From: Altererythrobacter sp. ZODW24 | GTDB lineage: Bacteria; Pseudomonadota; Alphaproteobacteria; Sphingomonadales; Sphingomonadaceae | Direction: 5' to 3' | DNA: 64,000 nucleotides | NCBI RefSeq assembly: GCF_003344885.1 | Contig: NZ_CP031155.1 | Span: 1,144,001-1,208,000 of the forward strand | Translations under genes and position numbers: made by a program | The notes under the pieces: model-generated | What the model was told of the DNA's origin: nothing | What the model saw: the letters and a program-made list of their open reading frames with translations, nothing else | The model's database searches: none | Shown: piece by piece, positions 19,480 to 27,800 of the stretch | Layout: each line of letters opens with the position of its first letter | Numbering within the stretch: position 1 is the first letter of the stretch

Positions 19480-20408
19480 AACATGCGCCTCAGGGCCGCA
19501 AGAACCGTCATCCGCGCCGTCAGCATAGCCAGAAGGACGCCTACTAGCGGGATTGATATGATCAACGCCCAGTCGATTACGCCAAGCCCGCCGCCTGCAA
19601 CCATGCCTGAACCCAGCGCCGCGAAGCGATTACCAATAACCACAATAGCAACGAGCCCGAGTACTAACCCGACAGCCCCGCCAACCGCCGCATCTACAGC
19701 TATCGAGCGTTGGAAAATGCGCGCGATCTGACTGTCCGTTCCGCCCAGTAGGTGCACGATCTCGATGGTTTCGCTGTTGCTGCCCAACGCACTGCGCGCT
19801 GCTAGCCAGACGGCAGCCGCGCTTGTCAGTGCAAGCAGCACAACCAACCCGATTGCGAGCCACTGGAGCGAAGCAATGGCTTTAAATACCGGCCCAAGCC
19901 AGCTGGCCTGCGCGTCTATTCGTGCCGCCGGAACAGGGCTGGCGAGCGCTGCCTTCAGCCGGTTCAAACGGTCATCGGTGATCGGACCAGACATTCTTAT
20001 ATCGATCAGCGCAGGAACCGGTACGGCCTCATTTTCTGCCCCAACACCCAGCCACGGCTCGAGCAGTGCGTTCAATTCTTCTTCCGGCACTAGGCGGACC
20101 GAGGCGACACCATCGATGTCGACCAACACGTCCACTGCAGCCGCGGCCTGGCGTGACCGTTCCTGCGGGTCTGCCTCCATAATCTGCACTGTTGCGCCGC
20201 CGGCCAATTCAGCGCGCGCTGCCCCCGCCAGATTGCTGAGCGCTAGGCCGCCGGCAGCCGCGATCACGGTAAGTGCGATCATTATGGCTATTACCCAAGG
20301 CATGGGACCGCTGAGCCGCGCCTGCGGAACAAGCTCCGAAGCCTTCTCGCCCTTGAATCTGGCAATCCCGCGCGGGGCAGAAGGACTGGTGGCTGGCGGC
20401 TTTTTCAT
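19476..20408 (-). CDS. ftsX: Cell division protein FtsX
   Basis: The membrane half of the FtsEX complex, which controls septal peptidoglycan hydrolases. The 310-residue protein has an N-terminal cytoplasmic tail, a first membrane span (MPWVIAIMIALTVIAAAGGLAL), a periplasmic loop of about 110 residues and three more spans after LQWLAIGLVVLLALTSA. The segment VHLLGGTDSQIARIFQRSIAVDAAVGG matches the FtsX cytoplasmic loop. It overlaps ftsE and the YdcF gene by four bases each. Confidence 0.92.
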   Translation of the reverse strand: MKKPPATSPSAPRGIARFKGEKASELVPQARLSGPMPWVIAIMIALTVIAAAGGLALSNLAGAARAELAGGATVQIMEADPQERSRQAAAAVDVLVDIDGVASVRLVPEEELNALLEPWLGVGAENEAVPVPALIDIRMSGPITDDRLNRLKAALASPVPAARIDAQASWLGPVFKAIASLQWLAIGLVVLLALTSAAAVWLAARSALGSNSETIEIVHLLGGTDSQIARIFQRSIAVDAAVGGAVGLVLGLVAIVVIGNRFAALGSGMVAGGGLGVIDWALIISIPLVGVLLAMLTARMTVLAALRRML

Positions 20409-21139
20409 ACCGGCTTGCGCCCCACACTGCCGCGCCCCGGGGGATAGCGCAGCATGCCGGTGGGATCGGACAGCCGCCCCTTATCCAGCCGCATAATCAT
20501 CGAATCGGGCACTTTCTTGAGCAAGTGCACATCATGGGTCGCAACCACCACCGTCGTGCCTAGCCGGTTGAGCGACTCAAACAAACGAAGCAGTTTAAGC
20601 GCCATGTCAGGGTCGACGTTACCGGTCGGTTCATCAGCAACGAGCAATTCAGGCCGTCCAATCACGGCGCGGGCGATAGCAACGCGCTGTTGCTCCCCGC
20701 CCGAAAGCGTCGCTGGCCGCGCGTCCGCACGATGTGTCAGCCCGACCCAGTCGAGCATATCAGCAACCGGCTTGCGCAAGTCAGCCTCCGGCACGCCGGA
20801 AACGCGCAATGGCAGCGCTACATTGTCAAAAGCGGACAGATGCTCGACCAGCCGGAAATCCTGGAAAACAACACCGAGCCGCCGGCGGAAGCCCGGCAAG
20901 CGGGTGCGCGGCATCGTGATAATCTCGGTTCCGAACATGCGGATCATCCCGCGCGATGGACGCTGGGCGAGATATAGCATCTTCAGCAAAGAGGTCTTCC
21001 CCGCGCCGCTGGCACCGGTGAGAAAGTAGAAGCTGCCCGGGTAAAGCGTGAACGAAACATCGCTCAAGACTTCCTTCCCAGAACCGTATCTCAATCCGAC
21101 ATTATCGAACTGGACAACATCGCCCTCCGCGCCGCTCAT
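20405..21139 (-). CDS. ftsE: Cell division ATP-binding protein FtsE
   Basis: A 244-residue ABC ATPase partner of FtsX. Walker A is TGASGAGKTSLLK, the signature is [15 protein letters not shown], Walker B is LLVADEPTGNVD, and the switch histidine is in VVVATHDVHLL. FRRRLGVVFQDFRLVEHLSAFDNVALPLRV is diagnostic for FtsE rather than LolD. It starts the ftsE-ftsX-ydcF-plsC operon, divergent from the zinc-ribbon gene at 21294 with 154 bases between. Confidence 0.94.
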   Translation of the reverse strand: MSGAEGDVVQFDNVGLRYGSGKEVLSDVSFTLYPGSFYFLTGASGAGKTSLLKMLYLAQRPSRGMIRMFGTEIITMPRTRLPGFRRRLGVVFQDFRLVEHLSAFDNVALPLRVSGVPEADLRKPVADMLDWVGLTHRADARPATLSGGEQQRVAIARAVIGRPELLVADEPTGNVDPDMALKLLRLFESLNRLGTTVVVATHDVHLLKKVPDSMIMRLDKGRLSDPTGMLRYPPGRGSVGRKPV

Positions 21140-21293
21140 AAGGAGAATCGCGTCGGTGCGGGAAAAGAAAGGGTACCAGACATGTCCTGCGCCCTATAGC
21201 GGCGGTTCGCTGGGGAAAAAACCCACTGCGAGCCTCTACCCACGTTCAAGACGCCTTGTTGCTAATTCATGACACGCCTAGGGTCTCCACGAT

Positions 21294-22154
21294 ATGATCA
21301 TCGCCTGCCCTGCTTGCGCGACGCGCTACGTTGTCCCCGACAGCGCCATCGGGGTGGAAGGCCGCACTGTGCGCTGCGCGAAATGTCGCCATAGTTGGTT
21401 TCAGGACAACACACCCTTAGACCTGCCAGACGAAGCGCCCACGCAAACGGCGTCACCTCCCGCCCCGCCACCTCCTCCTCCGGCCCCAGAGCCGGAGCCA
21501 GTCGCCGAAGCAGCGGCAGAACCCGAGGCTGCTGGGAACACTGCCCCTGCTGCGGAAGAAGAGGTCGTTGCAGAACCCGAGCCAGCGCGCCCTTCGATTG
21601 ATGTTCGGCCAGATGTGCAGGAAGGCGAACCGCCATTATCGCGCCCTGTCCCGCCCCCGCCGCCGGTCATGGAATCATACGAAGACGATTACTCGCACTT
21701 CGATTCCGAACCGCCATTCCGCGCGCGCCGCAATCCACTGAAGCTTTGGACTGCCGCTGCAGCCGTATTTGCCTTCATCGCACTGGGTACGATTGCTGCG
21801 GTCAGTTATTGGGGATTACCCGAATGGGTGCCGGTCAGCCGGCCGACCTTTGCCGCCCAGCAACCCGATCTCGTGCTCGATTTTCCCGGCGACAAACAGG
21901 ATCGCCGCACCCTGCCCAACGGCACAGAATTTTTCGGCGCTAGCGGCACTGTTACCAACGTAGGCCGCGAAGCCCATGCACTCCCGCCGATCTTGATCGT
22001 CTTGCGTGATGGGCGTGAGCGGATTGTCTATGAATGGGAAGTCGCTCCGCCGCAGGCGAGCCTCGCGCCGGGTGAAAGCGTGACGATCAATGAAGCGGTT
22101 ACCGATGTACCGCGCTCAGCCAAGTTTGCTGATATCGGCTGGAAACCCCAATAA
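21294..22154 (+). CDS. MJ0042-type zinc-ribbon membrane protein
   Basis: A 286-residue protein with an N-terminal MJ0042 zinc finger (CPAC at residues 5-8 and CAKC further on, in VRCAKCRHSWFQ), a long Pro/Glu-rich linker (about residues 45-130), a membrane span (LWTAAAAVFAFIALGTIAAVSYW) and a C-terminal domain with GTVTNVGREAHALPPILIVL, the DUF3426-like part of this architecture. Such proteins are common next to ftsE in Sphingomonadales. The function is not known; cytoplasmic zinc ribbon and periplasmic domain suggest signalling or envelope assembly. Confidence 0.85.
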   Translation: MIIACPACATRYVVPDSAIGVEGRTVRCAKCRHSWFQDNTPLDLPDEAPTQTASPPAPPPPPPAPEPEPVAEAAAEPEAAGNTAPAAEEEVVAEPEPARPSIDVRPDVQEGEPPLSRPVPPPPPVMESYEDDYSHFDSEPPFRARRNPLKLWTAAAAVFAFIALGTIAAVSYWGLPEWVPVSRPTFAAQQPDLVLDFPGDKQDRRTLPNGTEFFGASGTVTNVGREAHALPPILIVLRDGRERIVYEWEVAPPQASLAPGESVTINEAVTDVPRSAKFADIGWKPQ

Positions 22155-22183
22155 TTTCGGGACGAGCAGCTAGTTCGGCTCGC

Positions 22184-22414
22184 TCAGTGAAATTCGGTAT
22201 AGGTTGTGCCATCGCGTGATTTGCGCGGACTGGCACGGTATTGAGTTCGTTGACCAGGCTTCTCGAAATCGACCCGCTCAGCTGCAAGGATCGTCGCGCT
22301 AGCTTGAGCGGTAACGAAAGGTCGCGGCGTCTCAGGTTCCGCCGACACGCTGGCAGGCGAAGACATCAACAGGAGGGCTGCGGCAAAGCTCATGCCCATG
22401 CCTTTCCGCTTCAT
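22184..22414 (-). CDS. Small secreted protein, unknown
   Basis: A 76-residue product with a signal peptide (MKRKGMGMSFAAALLLMSSPASVSA) and a short mature part that is basic and polar (FVTAQASATILAAERVDFE). There is an AGGGT ribosome binding site eight bases upstream of the ATG. No family recognised. It is convergent with the zinc-ribbon gene, 29 bases apart. The signal peptide is the main reason to believe it. Confidence 0.6.
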   Translation of the reverse strand: MKRKGMGMSFAAALLLMSSPASVSAEPETPRPFVTAQASATILAAERVDFEKPGQRTQYRASPRKSRDGTTYTEFH

Positions 22415-22591
22415 TTACCCTGTTCTCAAGCAGCCTGGTAACCTTGTCCCCCACCGGGACTGCCACGGGCTTCGGAGTTAATTGCAATGAATCACGGCAC
22501 CGCATCATCACGGCGCTTGCGGACCCCCAAACCCTTTGCTAGTGGCGCGCTCCTACCCCGCAGGGCTGCGTTTGCACGCCCTGACCAGTGT

Positions 22592-22678
22592 GCGGTCGTG
22601 GCGGAACTGGTAGACGCGCAACGTTGAGGTCGTTGTGGCCGAAAGGCCGTGGAAGTTCGAGTCTTCTCGACCGCACCA
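22592..22678 (+). tRNA. tRNA-Leu (anticodon GAG)
   Basis: An 87-base leucine tRNA with encoded CCA. The acceptor arms GCGGTCG (22592-22598) and CGACCGC (22668-22674) pair fully. The anticodon stem CAACG/CGTTG encloses the loop TTGAGGT, giving anticodon GAG for CUC/CUU codons. A long variable arm (GGCCGAAAGGCC) fits class II tRNA-Leu, and the T arm holds GTTCGAGTC. Its 3' end is repeated at 22863, so it appears to be an integration target. Confidence 0.96.
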
Positions 22679-22862
22679 AACAGTCGTTAAGTAGTTGATT
22701 TAGAAGAACTTTTTAGAAAGTGAGCCTGTCACTAAGCGATGGCCATAGCAACGCTGACTCCCTTCTTTTCTCAAAGAATCTTGCTCACGATTCCACAATC
22801 GTAATTTTGTGATCAAACAGAATCATAAAGTGAAAAATGTGGTGGGTATTCTTGTCATCATT

Positions 22863-22889
22863 GAGTCTTCTCGGGAGCACCAAACAGTC
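22863..22889 (+). repeat. Att-like direct repeat of the tRNA-Leu 3' end
   Basis: GAGTCTTCTCG, three variable bases and GCACCAAACAGTC recur here exactly as at 22659-22685, where they are the T-arm/acceptor end and flank of tRNA-Leu(GAG). That is 24 of 27 bases identical at the same spacing, 204 bases apart. Such a duplication is what site-specific integration into a tRNA 3' end leaves behind. The recombinase remnant begins 295 bases further on. Confidence 0.7.
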
Positions 22890-23084
22890 CTGAATGGACT
22901 TCAAAACATCGCTGGATGATAGACTGCTGCATTGAAGCGCGCAGTTCTGCGGCGCTTTGGGCGTAGAACGAATTCGACTGTGGTCAGAGACTGCAGCTCG
23001 ACCATCGAGAAATTGCCCCAATTATCGAGAGAAGTCTCAGTGGTTTGAGGCAGTGACCGCAATGGCGGAACCGAGGTCAAACTA

Positions 23085-23152
23085 AACGTCTGCTTTGCGC
23101 CCTCGTTTCAGCCGTAACGACCCAATTTCTTAGCGACCGAAAGCGGACGTTC
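23085..23152. repeat. Dispersed hairpin repeat, complex copy upstream of the recombinase remnant
   Basis: The outer arms AACGTCTGCTTT and GAAAGCGGACGTT pair with few mismatches around a core that holds CGACCCAATTTC, the reverse of the TTGGGTCG centre of other copies. It looks like two or more units nested or fused. It ends 32 bases before the recombinase start codon. Confidence 0.55.
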
Positions 23153-23183
23153 TTCGAGGCCATTCCGGCTAAGGAGAAAACCA

Positions 23184-23825
23184 ATGACATAGTCGCAATT
23201 TGATCCCGCAGCTCAGAATTGAGTTCCGTGGAATTTAGGCGCAAAGACTGGCCCCAAACGACCGTTCACCCAGAAACAAATCTGGGCAATCCGTTTCTTT
23301 CTTGATCGTGAAAAGCGCATTCGTGATCGGGCGCTCTTTGATCTGGCAATCGAAAGCAAACTGCGAGGCTGTGATCTTGTGGGACTAAAAATTGGCGATC
23401 TTGTCAGCGGGCCAGACATTCGGAGGCGTGCCGCGATCACCCAGCGCAAGACTGGCAGGCCCGTCCAGTTTGAGGTCGCAGCTGATGCGTGTGATAGTTT
23501 GTTCGCATGCCTCGAACTTCGAGGCGGCTCAGTTGAGGACTTTGTATTCCCCAGTCGGATCGATCATTCACGACATTTGAGCACACGCCAGTAAGCACGA
23601 CTAGTCGATGAATGGGTCGAAGCTATTGGTCTTAGAACTGAGGAATATGGAACCCATTCGCTTCGACGAACAAAAGCGTCGATCATCTACAAGGCGACTG
23701 GCAATATTCGAGCAATCCAAATTCTGCTTGGCCATTCGAACATTGAGAACACCGTCCGTTACCTAGGTGTCGACATAGCAGATGCACTTGACCTAGCGTC
23801 TCGAACTTGGGCGCAACGCCGATAA
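23184..23825 (+). pseudogene. Tyrosine recombinase (integrase) with three in-frame stop codons
   Basis: One frame of 213 codons reads as a small (about 200-residue) site-specific tyrosine recombinase, but has TAG at codon 3 (23190), TGA at codon 13 (23220) and TAA at codon 137 (23592). There is no frameshift. Readable family parts are RPFTQKQIWAIRFFLDRE, the first catalytic Arg in SKLRGCDLVGLKIGDLV, Lys in TQRKTGRPVQFEV, then STRQ-stop-ARLVDEW, the HxxR box THSLRRTKAS, and LLGHSNIENTVRYLGVD with the late His and nucleophile Tyr. The TAA replaces the Tyr usual in STRQYARL. AAGGAGA lies eight bases before the ATG. Catalytic residues survive, so decay is recent. Confidence 0.88.
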
Positions 23826-23852
23826 TCTCTAGAAAAGTTCAAACAGTGTGAT

Positions 23853-23925
23853 CCGATTTCGCCAACCGTCCCGCTGTTAGCATTAGGAGGGGGATGAGGT
23901 TTGCATGATCCCCTAGCGAAATCGG
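23853..23925 (+). promoter_or_regulatory. Nested inverted repeats in the leader of the 23936 operon
   Basis: A perfect ten-base inverted repeat, CCGATTTCGC (23853-23862) and GCGAAATCGG (23916-23925), encloses a second one, GGGGAT (23890-23895) and ATCCCC (23908-23913). The outer right arm runs into the GGGGG that serves as ribosome binding site for the ATG at 23936. A four-codon reading frame (ATG 23894, M-R-F-A-stop) preceded by AGGAGG lies inside. The layout could hide or expose the ribosome binding site. It could also be a recombination site left beside the integrase. Confidence 0.5.
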
Positions 23926-23935
23926 GGGTTATTCT

Positions 23936-24838
23936 ATGCGATTCCATCTATCCAAGCTTGCTATGTGCTGCGCTACCGCACTCGCTATTTCGGCAGGCAC
24001 TTCGGCCATGGCCGAGACGCATGTGGCAGTTCCAGCAAGCGCGGCAGATCAGATTGCCGAACTCCCCACAGGAGACCAACTTGTGTTGGAAGAGTTTTCC
24101 GGAACTCTGCCGTTTGCCGGGCAAGAACTGCAGCTCGAATCGTTCACCGGCTTGCTCGGGTATTCGGCTGAAGTCGCTTATGTCGTCAATGCAGGTGGCA
24201 CGGTCAGAGCCGATGGTAAGCTTGCGCGCACCGGGCGTATGTTGCTGATTGCACCATTTGGGCGGGGAATAGTAAGCGAGCGCTTTGACGCCGCGCGCCT
24301 TCACGACAGTCTTTCTTCATCGCCTAATGCGAGCACTATGCAGGGCATCCTCCCCCGGCTTGAAGATCTGGCCCGCGGGCAACAACGCGGTGTCTTTCTC
24401 GGTCGCCTTGGGCGGACGAATTTCAACGTCGCGACTTTAGGGTCAGGCGAGGCAGAAGTGGACCGGCGCAGCCGGATAGGCGGCACAGCGGTCCGTGAAG
24501 CGCGCTTTGCGGCTCCCACGGCCGGCGTCGCGACGGAGCAAGCCATCGTCGAAAGATTCATGTCCGCTCTGGCGCGCAAAGATCCGGCCGCTGTGAGCCA
24601 ATTCCTAGACCCGTTGCCCTACGGGTACAGCAATCTCGAACAAGGCGGCGATGCCGCGCGTACTGCGATGGCCGCATCTTTGATTGCCCGCCACGATTGG
24701 AACCATTTTGCCGCGCGCCAAATATCCCAATCGGGCGAAACCAGTTGGACCGTACAAGGCACGGGACTGCGAGCAGTGATTGAGCTGCGTCGCACAGCAG
24801 ATTTTGCCTTCGTCCAATCCATCAAGGTGGAAGAATGA
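23936..24838 (+). CDS. Secreted protein, first gene of the giant-protein operon
   Basis: A 300-residue protein with a Sec signal peptide (MRFHLSKLAMCCATALAISAGTSAMA, cut before ETHV). I recognise no family for the first 200 residues, which contain a beta-rich part (LVLEEFSGTLPFAGQELQLESFTGLLGYSAEVAYVV). The last 100 (EQAIVERFMSALARKDPAAVSQFLDP...) resemble an NTF2/SnoaL-like cone fold by pattern only. The stop overlaps the start of the giant protein gene (ATGA), so both are made together. The leader before it carries nested inverted repeats. Confidence 0.75.
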   Translation: MRFHLSKLAMCCATALAISAGTSAMAETHVAVPASAADQIAELPTGDQLVLEEFSGTLPFAGQELQLESFTGLLGYSAEVAYVVNAGGTVRADGKLARTGRMLLIAPFGRGIVSERFDAARLHDSLSSSPNASTMQGILPRLEDLARGQQRGVFLGRLGRTNFNVATLGSGEAEVDRRSRIGGTAVREARFAAPTAGVATEQAIVERFMSALARKDPAAVSQFLDPLPYGYSNLEQGGDAARTAMAASLIARHDWNHFAARQISQSGETSWTVQGTGLRAVIELRRTADFAFVQSIKVEE

Positions 24839-27800
24839 CAATGACCAACCAAACACTCCGTTTTCGCCAAATCCTGAAATCCAGCGTCGCGATTGCGATC
24901 TTGGCCTGTCTCACGACCCCGCTTGCCGCGGAAGAGCGCGAGGAGGCGCCGTCTGGTGACGCCACCGCGCAGTCTCCTGCGGTAATCGCGGTGCAATCTG
25001 CACCCCAGGTCGCATCAATCGAGGAGCGACAGAGCTATGCGTTACGGCTGATGACCCAAGTCTATAATGGCACACGCGATTTATCGCACACGCAGATGCT
25101 TGGCGTCGGCCGTATCCGCAAGGGTAATCGCAGCATCAGCCGGTTCGACTATGGTGACGGCGCGGTTGTGATCGCGCCCGACGTCGGTCAGATCGCCGCC
25201 AGTCGCTTTATGAACGTAAGCGGGACTGAAAAGCAGATTGTCTACAATTACGATACGAAATTGATTCACGGCGACCCGGAGATTGCGGCTTTTCACAATT
25301 CACTTGTCCGCCCGTGGCTCGGAAATGGACCGCATCTCGGCCAAGACGCAAGCTGGGTTCAGAATGTACCCTTGTCGGCGCTTGGAATGCCGACAGTTAG
25401 CGGCGAGAGTATAAGGATCGAACTGAGCCGTACCTATTTTACCCATCAAGGTAAGCCGATGGTTTTGGTTCAATATGACATACCCGCCTTCAGCTACGAC
25501 GCAGGGGCAGGCAAGATGCTGGTCCAATGGGGCCGCGGAATCGCATTGACCGATCCGGGTTTCGGTATGATCTATCTCAATGCAACGCTGCAACGTGCAG
25601 TGGAAACGCGTAACGGCACACCCGGCAAACCTTATCGCTTCGCCCGCAACATGGTCGCTGCCAATCCCGACGGTTCCGCGATGATTGACTATCGTGAAGT
25701 CGAACAGCTGCGCGGGCTGATAGAGCCTATCTTGGGGGCCGACGCGATGATGATCGTGCCGGTTGGCTCGGATGATGAGCGCGCTGATGGTCGCCCACTG
25801 GAACTCGGCCGCCGGCTAGACTTACTGGCGCTGAGTATCGGTGAAAATGGTGCGAATGAGGTACCAATGGCTGCAGGTGTCCAAGGCGCCAGCGGCCGTG
25901 GGAATGAAGTGGCTGGAGCAATCGGCGCTAGGGCAATGACCAATGGCGGCGGGGTTTTTGTAAGCAGTCAAGGCACCAGAGGCCGCGATCTAGTTGCGGA
26001 GGAAGTCACCGACCAGCAGGCCGCGTCCGGCAATGCCGAAGATGCCGGCGGACGCAGTGACGGGGGCGTTGATTCACTTGGGGCGAGGGCGATGACCGAC
26101 GGAGCGATGCCGTTCGGGTCGAGTCAAGATACCAGTGGCAGGACTGTATTAGCGGACGAAGCGGTCGATCAGCAAAGCTCAGCGACAGGCGATCCAGACT
26201 TCGATTTGTCGCCCGAAATGCTGGAAAGATTGGAGCAGTCAACTCAGAGTGGCGACCTCGTCAGTGATGCTTTTGATCGCGTTCGTGGTGGTGGGGGCGA
26301 CGCGGCTTTCGGAAACCAAGATCCGTCAACCGAGGGCTATGCTGGCCCATCGACGCTGGACGTGGTCGATGGCACCGGACAAGTTCTAAAACCGGTTTTG
26401 GGCTATGCTGATAAAGCTAACGCAATCACGAACGGTGTTTTGGCCACGGAGACCATTAGGCTCACCAATCTAGCCAATGATGTTGGCAGCAAAATCAATG
26501 CGGCGGGCGAATCCTATCGGCAGGCAACAGTCGCGTTGAAGAACTCTGGCGCGATGAAATTGACACTGATGCCTGGGGCCGAGCTCCTATTGGACACCTA
26601 CAACCAAACTACAGGTGAGCTGGGCGATCTCGAGCAAAGAATAAACTCGCTATCCTCCTATCTCTCTGATTTGACCAAGCAAGGGGCCGCAATTCCACCA
26701 GAGTCAATTGCGGAGACGAGCAAGCTCGTCAGTCAATACAACATCCTGTATGATAAGGCAGAGGCGCAATATAGGGCCTTTCAAGGCGTGAGTAACAAAT
26801 ACGTCGCTGTATTTGATGATACAGATCCAACTACCGCCAGACTTTTGAAAAGAGTGGAAGAGCGCGCTAGTGACCTTTACGCGCTCGAAAAAGTTGCTGT
26901 TACTTTGGAAAGGGACGCTAGCGCCCTTCAAAAACTCGCCCGCCAACTGCCAGTCGAGCAATTGCAGGATGTGCTGAAGAGATTTGGCGATTCACCCTAC
27001 GGCAAAGTGCTCGACGGCGTCAGCCACGGAATGAACGGCTTTACGGTCGGTCAGTCGCTCTACAACATCGTTGATGCTTCATCGAATGACAAAAGTTCCG
27101 GCCAGCTGAACCTTACACGCGATCACGGGCTTAGCTCGCTTGTTCTCGATCTCACCTCATTGGCAGGCAATGCCGTCAGCGGAAATGTTTCCGCCTTTTT
27201 GAGCGATGCAACCGCTATCACCTTCGGCTCGGTCAGCGATATCATCTTGTCGGGAAAGGCGCTGAAGGACACTCATCAGTTGAACGCCAGACTGCTTCAA
27301 CAGTCACGTGAGATGGATCAGCGCCTATCAGATATGCGACACGAGAAGATCGCTAATCTCGGTGACTTTCTCGATGACGTCGGCACCGATTTGAGCGCGC
27401 TGGATCAGGAAATTGACGACTCCGTCCAGAGATCCAAAGATCTTCTAGAAGAGCGCCGCCAAGCGCGAGCTGAACTCGCGCGTCAGGAGCAGGACGAACA
27501 AGATGGCCAGCAACTGGCATCGGCTGGCCGTGAGGCGGAGAACGAACGAAGAAGGACAGCCAATGATCGGCTGAATAATGACCTCAAGCACAATTACCCA
27601 ACAGTCGACCCAAGCACGATCAAGGTCGTGAAAAAGGACGAGGGCGAGTATGATGGACCGCCGCCTTCGATCTTGCCGCCCGCAACGATAGCCGCGATCG
27701 AGCGTGAGCAGCGTCGGCAGGAAGCCCAAGACAAGCTCGATGCGCAATATGAGGCGGACTGGAATGCTAAAGGCCTGCCGCCTCTGGACACTTTCGTGAA

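Larger units (their letters stand above)
22679..23183. other. Gene-free stretch after tRNA-Leu
   Basis: No convincing coding sequence is seen in these 505 bases; open frames here lack ribosome binding sites and protein-like composition. The stretch is AT-rich compared with the flanks. It contains the second copy of the tRNA 3' end (22863) and the hairpin-repeat cluster just before the recombinase remnant. Confidence 0.6.

Noticed and set aside
23184-23825. Programmed stop-codon readthrough or selenocysteine in the recombinase
   Set aside because: Three different stop codons are involved and no structured element is evident after any of them; a pseudogene is simpler.
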